A DNA stretch of 64,000 bases, from contig JAAEZM010000001.1 in assembly GCA_018222865.1 (NCBI GenBank), positions 227,737 to 291,736 of the forward strand. Reading direction: 5' to 3'. A model generated the notes under the pieces. It saw only the letters and a program-made list of their open reading frames with translations, was not told the DNA's origin and did no database searches. Made by a program: the position numbers and the translations under genes. Below are positions 9,558 through 18,295 of this stretch, in pieces (position 1 is the first letter of the stretch; every line of letters begins with the position of its first letter). Origin of the DNA: Alphaproteobacteria bacterium. GTDB taxonomy: Bacteria; Pseudomonadota; Alphaproteobacteria; Caulobacterales; Maricaulaceae.

Positions 9558-10859
9558 ATGGCCGGTCGCAAGATCGAATTCACACGACTGGATCAAATGA
9601 CCGTCGACGCCATGTGCGAGCGTCATGAGCGCTTATGGTCAGGCCGCTCCGGTGGAGCACGCGCCAGTTTCGCTTACACCATCCTCGAAAACCTCGATCT
9701 TTCAGGGCGTGATCTGTCCGACGCTGATTTTTCCGGCGCGATCTGCCGCGACACTAATTTTTCCGGCTGCACGCTCAATAGCGCGATTTTCTTCGCGTCA
9801 GACCTGCGCCAGGCCAATCTAGAGGGCACGTCACTGAGGCGCGCTGATCTGCGTGGCTCCATCATGCGCGGTGCCAACTTGACCGGAGCAGATCTGACAG
9901 AAGCGGATATGCGTGAAGGCGCGATCGCTGAAGTCGACAAGGAACGCGGCCTGGCAGTGCTCAAGCACAAGACCCAGGAAAACGATTCCGGAATGGCCAA
10001 TTTCACCGGGGCCAACCTGTCTCGGTCGAAAATGGCCGGCATCACCGCGAAGACCGCTGATTTCACCGATGCGATGCTGCTTGGCGCTCGGATGATCCGC
10101 GCCAATTTGCGCGGTTCAACCTTTCAGGGTGCCAACTTGGAAGGCGCGGACCTGTCTGGGGCCGATCTGACAGATGCCGACTTCCAGGACAGTGTTATGA
10201 TCGGCGTCAAAACCACCATGGCCAAAACGTCGGGGATGAAAACCGACGGCGCCCTGACCAGTGAACCCGTGGGCATTGATCCCGAAAATCTGGACGAACC
10301 GGTTGCTCAACAAATCGCCGATCATGTGCGCTGGTGCGAGACCGACGGGCGCGAAGGCAAGCCATCACTCTTCGACAAGACCGATTTGCGCGGCCTCAAT
10401 TCCCTGGCTGGCAAAACTCTGACCGCCTTCCATGCGCGTGGCGCGACGCTTTACGGCCTGGACTTGGAGGGCGCGCAATTACAGGGCGCCCGCCTGGAAC
10501 GTGCGGATCTGCGCATGGTCTGCCTACGCGGCGCCGACTTGCGCGGAGCGGATCTCACGGGCGCCAATCTCAATAATGCCGACCTTCGGGATTGCCGCCT
10601 TGGACCACTCCTCCTTGATGGCAATCGCCTGCTCCCGGCTTCGCTGGCAGGGGTCAAGGCTCGCTATGTGGACTTACGCGGCTCGGATATGCGCCAGAGC
10701 AAAGCCACCGGAGCCGACTTCTCCTACTCCCGGCTCGACGGAGCGAATGTGAGCAAGGCCCGTTTCAGCGGCTCTTGCTTTACCGGCTCCACCGTCAGTG
10801 ACGATTTTCTCAGCAGTGTTGAAGATGCAGAAGGCGCGGTCGATCTCGACGCCGCTTGA
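9558..10859 (+). CDS. pentapeptide repeat protein
   Basis: Many A(D/N)LXX repeats in two blocks separated by a non-repeat linker. Confidence 0.93.
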   Translation: MAGRKIEFTRLDQMTVDAMCERHERLWSGRSGGARASFAYTILENLDLSGRDLSDADFSGAICRDTNFSGCTLNSAIFFASDLRQANLEGTSLRRADLRGSIMRGANLTGADLTEADMREGAIAEVDKERGLAVLKHKTQENDSGMANFTGANLSRSKMAGITAKTADFTDAMLLGARMIRANLRGSTFQGANLEGADLSGADLTDADFQDSVMIGVKTTMAKTSGMKTDGALTSEPVGIDPENLDEPVAQQIADHVRWCETDGREGKPSLFDKTDLRGLNSLAGKTLTAFHARGATLYGLDLEGAQLQGARLERADLRMVCLRGADLRGADLTGANLNNADLRDCRLGPLLLDGNRLLPASLAGVKARYVDLRGSDMRQSKATGADFSYSRLDGANVSKARFSGSCFTGSTVSDDFLSSVEDAEGAVDLDAA

Positions 10860-10937
10860 TGCTGTGCAGACAAACACAAACGGCAGACCCGAAGGCCTGC
10901 CGCGCGTGTGCTTCTTTTGTCCTAGAGGGTCAAACAG

Positions 10938-11411
10938 CTAGGCTGCTTCGGTTTTACCCCCTTCAATCAGTGTCGCCTTGGTCTTGGAAGCCGACGTGAT
11001 CTCGATATTTCGCGGTTTAGCCGCGTCCGGGATCTGGCGAAGCAAGTTCACAGACAGCATGCCATTTTTCAGATCGGCTCCGGAGACCTCGACATGGTCT
11101 GCGAGATGGAAGCGGCGCTCGAAAGCGCGCTCAGCAATCCCGCGGTGGATGAAACGGCGCGTATCCGTCTCGGTTTTCTCAGCAATTCGACCTGAAATCG
11201 TCAGGACATTGCCCTGGACTTCCACGGTCAGGTCCTCTTCACCGAAACCAGCGACAGCCAGTTCGATCAGGTACTCATCCTCGTCCAAATGCTGAATATT
11301 ATAAGGGGGGTAGCCTTGAGACTCGGCTTTCGTCGCTGAGTCCATCAAGTCCGCAAGGCGGTCAAAGCCGACGATCGAGCGGTAGAGCGGGCTAAAATCA
11401 ACAGTTCGCAT
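10938..11411 (-). CDS. Hsp20/alpha-crystallin small heat shock protein (IbpA-like)
   Basis: YPPYNIQHLDEDEYLIELAVAGF...HRGIAERAFERRFHLADHVEV...GMLSVNL alpha-crystallin signature. Confidence 0.94.
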   Translation of the reverse strand: MRTVDFSPLYRSIVGFDRLADLMDSATKAESQGYPPYNIQHLDEDEYLIELAVAGFGEEDLTVEVQGNVLTISGRIAEKTETDTRRFIHRGIAERAFERRFHLADHVEVSGADLKNGMLSVNLLRQIPDAAKPRNIEITSASKTKATLIEGGKTEAA

Positions 11412-11470
11412 AGTCTAATCCTCATATCGAGCGATTGGGCCCACCGGCATGATTGCGCCAGCTGCACGGG
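11412..11470 (-). promoter_or_regulatory. ROSE-like RNA thermometer in hsp20 5' UTR
   Basis: Minus-strand AAUC(G)CUC-GAUAU-GAGGAUU hairpin (11417..11436) sequesters SD GAGGA, with a bulged G in a UYGCU motif, 7 nt from AUG. Confidence 0.7.
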
Positions 11471-11688
11471 CCTGTTCCTAACTGACCCCTGAAACTGCCC
11501 ATGTCTGGCACAGCGCCTGTTCCGACAAGGCCGGAACGCGGGATCCGGGCCCCATTACGGCGACCCGTAGGCCCTAGATGGGAAGCGCCTTGAACGAACA
11601 CAAGCCCCGCGCTTTGAATCCGCGACAACTTGCCAGCACGCCCTATCGCCGCTACTTCCCCGACATCGACACGGAGGAGAGTTCGATT

Positions 11689-12627
11689 ATGTCTGTCACG
11701 CGTTTTCTAGTTACCGGTCTGGGTGCCGCTACACTCGCCGCCTGCAGCGGCGGGGAACCGGCTGAGACTGAAGCCAACACACCAGCCCCGACGGAAACGG
11801 CTGCTCAAGACACTGGTGCAACCGAGCAAGCTGCACCGGAAACGGTCATGAATGGTGTGGCGACACTTGCAGATGCCGTTGCTGGCAGCTGGCGCAGTGA
11901 AGACCGCAGCGTGCGCGACACCTGGCGCAATCCCGTCGAAACGCTCGAATTCTTCCAGATCGACCCGAGCAGCACGGTGATCGAAATCTCGCCGGGCGGT
12001 GGCTGGTATACGGACATCCTCGCACCTTGGATCGCAGGCAATGGCGGCACCTATATCGCAGCCCATTTCTCTGCGGATTCCACCAGCGAGTACCGTCAGC
12101 GCTCCCGCAATGGCTTCATCGAGCGCTATGCGGACACGCAGCGTTTCGGCGAGGTCGTCATGACCGGCTTCGATCAGGAATCGGGTCCGCTTGTAGAAGC
12201 GGGCACGGCCGATGCCGTCTTGTCCTTCCGCAATGTCCATAACTGGATGGGCGGCAGCTATGCAGAGAAAGCGTTTGCGGACTTCTATGCGGCTCTGCGC
12301 CCAGGCGGCCTGCTGGGTATTGTTGAGCACCGCCTGCCGTCAACTCGGGAGCAAGACCCGCGAGCGCAATCTGGCTATGTCCAGGAAGACTATGTCATCG
12401 CTCTAGCCGCAGAAGCTGGCTTCGAACTGGTCGAACGCTCGGAGATCAATGCAAATCCGGCTGATACGGCCGACCACCCGTTTGGCGTCTGGACCCTGCC
12501 ACCAGTCCGCCGTTCCGCAGGTCGTGGTGAAGAGCAGGCGGCTGATTTCGACCGCGCTGGATATGATGCCATCGGCGAAAGCGACCGCATGACCTTGCTC
12601 TTCCGCAAGCCGGAAAGCGCAGAATAA
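11689..12627 (+). CDS. lipoprotein-signal-bearing class I SAM methyltransferase-like protein
   Basis: LGAATLAACSGGE lipobox then VIEISPGGGWYTDILAPWI and FRNVHNW; internal ATG with upstream GGAGGAG chosen as start. Confidence 0.8.
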   Translation: MSVTRFLVTGLGAATLAACSGGEPAETEANTPAPTETAAQDTGATEQAAPETVMNGVATLADAVAGSWRSEDRSVRDTWRNPVETLEFFQIDPSSTVIEISPGGGWYTDILAPWIAGNGGTYIAAHFSADSTSEYRQRSRNGFIERYADTQRFGEVVMTGFDQESGPLVEAGTADAVLSFRNVHNWMGGSYAEKAFADFYAALRPGGLLGIVEHRLPSTREQDPRAQSGYVQEDYVIALAAEAGFELVERSEINANPADTADHPFGVWTLPPVRRSAGRGEEQAADFDRAGYDAIGESDRMTLLFRKPESAE

Positions 12628-12630
12628 GCG

Positions 12631-13428
12631 CTAGCGCGCTGCAGGTTTCAGGATCTCGATCGCAGCTGAGTGAATCTCCGCATTCGCCGCTGCGATCACC
12701 TGGCCGCCTTCATGAGCTGGCCCGCCCGACCAGTTTGTGACACGTCCGCCGGCCCCTTCGACGACAGGGATAAGGGCCGCGACATCGTATTTCTGGAGAC
12801 CGCTCTCCACCACGAGATCGATGGATCCCGCTGCAATCATCGCATAGGCGTAAGCATCATAGCCGTAGCGGCAGAGCCGCACGCGATTGCGCAATTGCTG
12901 AAAAATCGGTCCTTCATCCCCCTCGAAAAGATAGGGGTCCGTCGTCGCCATGATCGCGTCGGTGATGGGATTCTCTGACTCATTGCGCAATTCGATCCGC
13001 TCCGCGCCACGCTGATAGCATGCCCCACCCGGCCAGCCGATAAAGCGCTCACCATTATGCGGCTGATCAATCACACCGATTTTCGGCACACCTTGATCGG
13101 CAAGAGCGATCAAAACCGTCCAGGTTGGCAGCCCCGCAATGAAGGCGCGGGTCCCATCGACAGGATCAAGCACCCATTCCCGGCCCGAGGTGGAAGCTTT
13201 GTTTCCAAATTCCTCGCCGCAAATCCCGTCATCCGGACGATGCCGCTCAAGAATGTCGCGCATCGCTTGTTCAGCAGCACGATCAGCCGCTGTGACCGGG
13301 TCAAATCCACCATCCAGCTTGTTCTCAACAACCAGCGGGGCACGAAAATAAGGGAGGGCAGCAGCGCGGGCCGCATCGGCCATCTGCATCGCGATATCGA
13401 GATCGCGGTCGTATTGCGTGTCAGACAT
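12631..13428 (-). CDS. hisN: histidinol-phosphatase / inositol monophosphatase family
   Basis: DPVTAADRAAEQAMRD, GEEFG, WVLDPVDGTRAFI motifs. Confidence 0.85.
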   Translation of the reverse strand: MSDTQYDRDLDIAMQMADAARAAALPYFRAPLVVENKLDGGFDPVTAADRAAEQAMRDILERHRPDDGICGEEFGNKASTSGREWVLDPVDGTRAFIAGLPTWTVLIALADQGVPKIGVIDQPHNGERFIGWPGGACYQRGAERIELRNESENPITDAIMATTDPYLFEGDEGPIFQQLRNRVRLCRYGYDAYAYAMIAAGSIDLVVESGLQKYDVAALIPVVEGAGGRVTNWSGGPAHEGGQVIAAANAEIHSAAIEILKPAAR

Positions 13429-13501
13429 GCGGATGCGCCTAGCACGACCGGACCGGTCACGCCAGACGCATCACGTCCCCCTGAACCCTTAGTATTGGAT
13501 C

Positions 13502-13891
13502 TTAAGCGGCGTCGTTCGCAGCTTCTTCCGGCTCAAGCGATTTCGCGAGCTCCAAAAGACGTTTACGCGGGCGCTCTCCAAGCCGGTAATAGGCTCGGAT
13601 CAGATCGACTGTCTCTTTCTGCGAAAGCACATCAGCAGCGAGCTGCGAGCCTTCGTTTGCAGCTTCATCGCGCTGTGAGAGGCCTTCATAGAAATACTGG
13701 ACCGGCACATCGAGCGCTTCAGCCAGTTCAAACAGGCGACTGGCACTGACGCGATTGGCACCGCACTCATATTTCTGGATCTGCTGGAAGCGAATCCCGA
13801 CCGATTCAGCCAGTTGTTGCTGGGTTAGTCCCAGCAGACGGCGCCTACGGCGCAAGCGCTTACCTACATGGAGATCAATATCGTTTGTCAT
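13502..13891 (-). CDS. XRE family helix-turn-helix transcriptional regulator
   Basis: GKRLRRRRRLLGLTQQQLAESVGIRFQQIQKYECGANRVSASRL HTH. Confidence 0.92.
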   Translation of the reverse strand: MTNDIDLHVGKRLRRRRRLLGLTQQQLAESVGIRFQQIQKYECGANRVSASRLFELAEALDVPVQYFYEGLSQRDEAANEGSQLAADVLSQKETVDLIRAYYRLGERPRKRLLELAKSLEPEEAANDAA

Positions 13892-14012
13892 AACTACTCG
13901 CGGCCTCGTCTTCGCGTATCAAATTGCGCCGCTCTGGGACGCACACCTGTGAGGGGAGCAAAGCGCGTGCCGGGCGAAGACAAGGCCTAGTGTTCGCCTG
14001 ATATGGGCATCA

Positions 14013-14936
14013 TTATGACTGCAAGATGACAGACCAGTCCAACTTCGCTACTGCGTTGATGAAGTTGGTGATTTTTTCGCGCATTCGGTTAAATCCATCC
14101 GCCGGCACAACTCGGCCCTCATCCAAGTAGAGGCCACGATTTATCTCAATCTGGAGCGCATGGACGTTCATCTCGGGACGCCCGTAATGCTCTGTTGTAT
14201 AGCCACCGGCATATGGAGTGTTCCGAACTGCAACAAGTCCCTCGCGGGCAAAGCTGCGTTCCGCGAAGGCGATAAGCTGCGGTGAACAGGCCGCACCGAA
14301 GCGGTCGCCCAGGACAATATCCGCACCGCGCGCACTTTGATGCGGCATGGAGTGCATATCCAGGACGATGGCAAATCCGAACCGGGCCTTCAGCCCGTCA
14401 ATCGCATCGCCAAGTGCCTGATGATAAGGCCGGTAGAAAGCATCTAGCCGGGCTTCGCCCTCCTCAAGCCGGAATTTCCGCCGATAAAGCGGACTGCCTT
14501 CCGCAGAGACACGCGGCAAGACGCCCAGTCCGGAAGCGGTGCGACGCGTTTCCTGATAAGAGGCTTCGGGCAAACGCTCGGAGAACATTTTCGGATCAAG
14601 CTCGAGAGCGCTGCGGTTCACATCGATGAAAACACGCGGAAAATTGGCGCATAACAGCAGCGCACCCGTCTTCGGAGCATGTTCGATCAGTTGATCAACA
14701 TACGCATCTTCCGATTTGCGCAATTGATTGAGCGCCAATGTGGTACGTTCGCAGAGAGCTGCAGAATAGTCGCGGCCAGAATGCGGTGAGGCGAAAATCA
14801 CCGGAAGACGCGCTGTTTCAGGCGCTCCGATAAGGCTGACAGCCTCCGGGTGAGACCGGGTGAGAGCAGGATCGGATGAGGGTGAGACCGGAAGCGACAT
14901 GGACATGACACTGATGAGCTGCACAATTATCGTCAA
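14013..14936 (-). CDS. N-formylglutamate amidohydrolase family protein (start may be ~14906)
   Basis: FASPHSGRDY, VDVNR, VLDMHSMP, GGYTTEHYGRPE motifs. Confidence 0.9.
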   Translation of the reverse strand: MTIIVQLISVMSMSLPVSPSSDPALTRSHPEAVSLIGAPETARLPVIFASPHSGRDYSAALCERTTLALNQLRKSEDAYVDQLIEHAPKTGALLLCANFPRVFIDVNRSALELDPKMFSERLPEASYQETRRTASGLGVLPRVSAEGSPLYRRKFRLEEGEARLDAFYRPYHQALGDAIDGLKARFGFAIVLDMHSMPHQSARGADIVLGDRFGAACSPQLIAFAERSFAREGLVAVRNTPYAGGYTTEHYGRPEMNVHALQIEINRGLYLDEGRVVPADGFNRMREKITNFINAVAKLDWSVILQS

Positions 14937-15016
14937 GCGTTGCAGCCTGTTCAGGCCGTTTTTACCTTAGGGGTTTAAAGAGAGGCGGGTTCGTATCACG
15001 CAAGGGTGGGAAAACC

Positions 15017-15382
15017 ATGGCTAAGATCCTGTTGGCAGAAGATGATGATTCGATGCGCGACTTCCTCGCCAAGGCGCTCAAACGCGCTGGGCATGAGGTG
15101 CAAGTCTGCTCGGATGGGGAAGAAGGTATCGATGCGATCGGCGATGATCCGGCCAAATACGATCTCCTGCTGACCGATATTGTCATGCCGGGTGTGGATG
15201 GGATCGAGCTGGCGCGGCGCGCGACAGAGGTCGACCCGGCGTTGAAAATCATGTTCATCACGGGCTTTGCCGCCGTAGCGCTCAATCCGGGCTCTGGCGC
15301 CCCGACCAATGCGAAAGTCCTCTCCAAACCCTTCCACCTGCGCGAACTCGTTGATGAGGTTGCCCGGGTCATGGCCGCATAG
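15017..15382 (+). CDS. cpdR: cell-cycle response regulator CpdR
   Basis: Single REC domain MAKILLAEDDDSMRDFLAKALKRAGHEV...LLTDIVMPGVDGIELARRA, CpdR-like. Confidence 0.9.
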   Translation: MAKILLAEDDDSMRDFLAKALKRAGHEVQVCSDGEEGIDAIGDDPAKYDLLLTDIVMPGVDGIELARRATEVDPALKIMFITGFAAVALNPGSGAPTNAKVLSKPFHLRELVDEVARVMAA

Positions 15383-15408
15383 GTCATTGCCTGGAAGAAC
15401 AGGATTAG

Positions 15409-15440
15409 GACGCCCGCCGCATGGCGGGCGTTTTCCTTTG
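15409..15440 (+). terminator. rho-independent terminator after cpdR
   Basis: ACGCCCGCCGCATGGCGGGCGTTTTCCTTT. Confidence 0.8.
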
Positions 15441-15532
15441 TGCAGGCCGCAACTGCAATCGACGGGGCAAGAGGCACACGGAGATCTTGCACTCCGACGC
15501 CCGGGAGGCTAAACACCCGGCTCCTGACGGAT

Positions 15533-15607
15533 GGGCGATTAGCTCAGCGGGAGAGCACTTCGTTGACATCGAAGGGGTCACTGGTTCAATCCCAGTATCG
15601 CCCACCA
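15533..15607 (+). tRNA. tRNA-Val(GAC)
   Basis: GGGCGATTAGCTCAGCGGGAGAGCACTTCGTTGACATCGAAGGGGTCACTGGTTCAATCCCAGTATCGCCCACCA; 7-bp acceptor stem, anticodon loop TTGACAT, encoded CCA. Confidence 0.95.
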
Positions 15608-15621
15608 TCCACTTCTCTCTG

Positions 15622-15637
15622 AAATAGCTAGCTATTT
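15622..15637. repeat. perfect 16-bp palindrome just after tRNA-Val
   Basis: AAATAGCTAGCTATTT. Confidence 0.7.
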
Positions 15638-15680
15638 GATGCTGCGGCGCGGGATGTGTAACCCGTTCAAAAATTTCAAA

Positions 15681-15776
15681 ACACCTGCCCCGGACTTGAT
15701 CCGGGATTACCAGAAGTCATCCGCCTCCCGGCCGGAGCCAAGATCGAAGCGTCTTTCGAGATTGATCCGCGTTTTT
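15681..15776. repeat. dispersed intergenic repeat, copy A
   Basis: CCTGCCCCGGACTTGATCCGGGATTACCAGAAGTCATCCGCC...GCGTCTTTCGAGA; similar to copy B at 16251..16346. Confidence 0.75.
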
Positions 15777-15872
15777 CCCAAGCCAACGCGCTTGGCCTTA
15801 ATACCTTGGTGGGCTAATTGAAATAGATGGCAGATGACCGTGGTTTAACTGCGGAAGTGGGGAGTTTGCGAG

Positions 15873-16244
15873 ATGAATGATCATCCGACCATTAGCCCAA
15901 CGGCAGAGGTGGCAAAGCCAAGGCGCCGCCTTCTGACCGCTTGGGTCACGCATGTGTTTGGTCTTGCGGCGACAGTAATCCTTCTCTTGAGTACTCCGGA
16001 TTTACTGTCGGATTGGGAAAGTCAGTTTGAAACGGCACCTATTGCAACGACCCTTTCCTTCATTATTTGGACGCTTATGGTTTTCGCCATCATTGCAATC
16101 CCATCGCTTATTATGCGGGTCTTTGGTCCGGGCGCTGCGATCTGGACCCTCAGGCTCACGATCCCATTCGTGTTAGTGTTAGCTGCGATAATGTTTGTCA
16201 TGTGGGTCATGACAGAGTTGTCATACGGCGGTGACCCGTTCTGA
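15873..16244 (+). CDS. hypothetical membrane protein (123 aa)
   Basis: Three predicted hydrophobic segments; codon-like ORF between two repeat copies. Confidence 0.6.
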   Translation: MNDHPTISPTAEVAKPRRRLLTAWVTHVFGLAATVILLLSTPDLLSDWESQFETAPIATTLSFIIWTLMVFAIIAIPSLIMRVFGPGAAIWTLRLTIPFVLVLAAIMFVMWVMTELSYGGDPF

Positions 16245-16250
16245 TATCTC

Positions 16251-16346
16251 AAGACGCCTGCCCCGGACTTATTCCGGGGTCGCCTGAGATCATTCGCCTT
16301 GCGGCTTCGGTAACGTTCAAAGCGCGTCTTTCGAGACCGGTCCGTT
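16251..16346. repeat. dispersed intergenic repeat, copy B
   Basis: CGCCTGCCCCGGACTTATTCCGGGGTCGCCTGAGATCATTCGCC...GCGCGTCTTTCGAGA. Confidence 0.75.
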
Positions 16347-16445
16347 TTAGCTTGGCAGACAGCGCAAACAGTTCGGCTGGCAGCGCGGCGCTTCCCCTGC
16401 GGCGGACAAACCCCTAAATCTCCACCAAGCCCAAAGGAGAGCGAA

Positions 16446-17528
16446 ATGGATGCGCGTCTGAAATCTGCCCTGTCGCAAATCACCGAGCGCCAGTCCGGAC
16501 GATCTTTGATCGATGCGGGGCGTGTCGAGAATGCCAGCGTGATGGGCGATACGGCGACCGTCATCCTTGCCCCGCCAGTGGCCGGCCAGCCCGATCTGGA
16601 TCGTTTGCAGCCGGAGATCGAGGCCACGCTCACCAAGCTCGAGGATATCAATCGCGTCCGTGTGGTGATGACGGCCCATCGCTCCGAACCGAGCAAGAAA
16701 CCCGCACCGAAGCCCCAGCGCCAGGCGCCGCAGAAAGTCACCAAGCCTGCAAAGCATGTGATTGCCGTGGCTTCGGGAAAAGGGGGTGTTGGCAAGTCCA
16801 CCGTGGCGGCAAATCTGGCCGCAGCCCTGGTGAAGAGCGGATTGAAGGTCGGCCTATTGGACGCAGATATCTATGGCCCTTCTGCCCCTCGCCTGTTCGG
16901 TCTCAATGATGTGCCGGGCCTGCGCAAGACCGATAGCGGCGTTCAGCCGCTCGAAGCGCATGGCGTCAAGCTGATCTCCATGGGCTTCATGCTCAAGCCA
17001 GGCGCGCCTGTGGTCTGGCGCGGCCCGATGGTTCAAGGCGCAATCCGTCAGTTCATGCTGGACACGGATTGGGGCGATCTCGATGTGCTCATCCTCGACA
17101 TGCCGCCGGGTACGGGCGACGCCCAACTCGCCATCGCACAGGACCTGCCCGTCGACGGCGCGGTGATCGTCTCCACCCCGCAGGACTTGGCGCTTGATGA
17201 TGCGCGCAAGGCCATCGGCCTGTTCGAACAGACGCATGTGCCCATTCTGGGAATTGTCGAGAATATGTCGGTCTATATCTGCCCCAATTGCGGCCATACC
17301 AGCCACATCTTCGGCGTTGGCGGGGCCAAGGCGGAAGCTACCCGTATTGGCGCACAATTCCTCGGCGAAATTCCGCTCACCCCGGATCTGCGCACGCGCT
17401 CGGATGAAGGCTCGCCTCTGGCCCTGGATGATGGGCCCGTCGCACGCGCCTTCCTGGGAACCGCCGAGGCCGCATTGGAAGCGGCCGGTGACATGTCACG
17501 CCCGCTGCCCGATATCGTTTTCGACTAG
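16446..17528 (+). CDS. Mrp/NBP35 family Fe-S cluster carrier ATPase
   Basis: VIAVASGKGGVGKSTVAANLA, VENMSVYICPNCGH (CPXC) motifs. Confidence 0.94.
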   Translation: MDARLKSALSQITERQSGRSLIDAGRVENASVMGDTATVILAPPVAGQPDLDRLQPEIEATLTKLEDINRVRVVMTAHRSEPSKKPAPKPQRQAPQKVTKPAKHVIAVASGKGGVGKSTVAANLAAALVKSGLKVGLLDADIYGPSAPRLFGLNDVPGLRKTDSGVQPLEAHGVKLISMGFMLKPGAPVVWRGPMVQGAIRQFMLDTDWGDLDVLILDMPPGTGDAQLAIAQDLPVDGAVIVSTPQDLALDDARKAIGLFEQTHVPILGIVENMSVYICPNCGHTSHIFGVGGAKAEATRIGAQFLGEIPLTPDLRTRSDEGSPLALDDGPVARAFLGTAEAALEAAGDMSRPLPDIVFD

Positions 17529-18295
17529 ATCGCCTCGACCGCGAGTTCGAACCCGGACGGTTTCAGACCGTCTGGCGCGATCACGCCGAAGACATCCCGC
17601 AGAACCGCCTCGTTGAGCGCCTCAAGAGGCCGCCCCTCGCTATATATGCGCCCCTCATTCATCACGAGCACACGGTCGGCATAACGCACTGCCAGCTCCA
17701 GGGCATGCACGGACAGGATCACGCTGGCTCCACGTTCAGCCTCCCCGCGGGCGATCTCCATCACTTGAAGCTGGTGTTGAGGATCCAGGGCGGCGGTCGG
17801 TTCGTCGAGAAGAAGAAGCGGGGCTTCACCGGCAAGTGTCCGCGCCAGCAGGATGCGCGCTTTCTCCCCCGAAGACAGGGTATCAAACCCCCGCCCTTCG
17901 AAGGCGTGCATGCCGGTCCGCTCCAGAGCGGTTTGGATCGCCTGCTCATCCTCTTTCGCGAGTTGGCGCAGAGGTTTGAGGAAGGGCACGCGCCCCAGGG
18001 CGACAATTCGCTCAACGGGCATGGGCCAGGCTGATCGGCCATCCGGCGGCAAATAGGCAATCTGACGGGCGCGGGCCCGATCGTCGAACGCCGCCAGGTC
18101 CTGCTCGTCCAGGCGAACCGTCCCGGCATCGGGGCGAATAAGACCGGCGAGGACCCGCAAGAGTGTTGATTTGCCGGCTCCATTTGGCCCCAGCAGCGCG
18201 GTTACCTCGCCAGGCCGAAAAGACGCACTGACCGCATCAAGGGCTTGGGTCTGTCCAAGACGGAGCGATACCGCCTCCAACTCGATGATATTCAT
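17525..18295 (-). CDS. btuD: cobalamin/heme-type ABC transporter ATP-binding protein
   Basis: GPNGAGKSTLLRVLAG, LSSGEKAR, LLLDEPTAALD; in riboswitch-led B12 operon. Confidence 0.88.
   Translation of the reverse strand: MNIIELEAVSLRLGQTQALDAVSASFRPGEVTALLGPNGAGKSTLLRVLAGLIRPDAGTVRLDEQDLAAFDDRARARQIAYLPPDGRSAWPMPVERIVALGRVPFLKPLRQLAKEDEQAIQTALERTGMHAFEGRGFDTLSSGEKARILLARTLAGEAPLLLLDEPTAALDPQHQLQVMEIARGEAERGASVILSVHALELAVRYADRVLVMNEGRIYSEGRPLEALNEAVLRDVFGVIAPDGLKPSGFELAVEAI

Noticed and set aside
9558-10859. Repeated DNA that might suggest a CRISPR array
   Set aside because: Repeats encode pentapeptides in frame; no spacer/repeat structure or cas genes in the window
10880-10920. Terminator after the pentapeptide gene (CGGCAGACCCGAAGGCCTGCCG)
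   Set aside because: Hairpin is reasonable but lacks a clean T-run on either strand; left uncalled
15405-15608. 67-aa minus-strand ORF (MVGDTGIEPVTPS...)
   Set aside because: Antisense to tRNA-Val; a well-known type of spurious ORF
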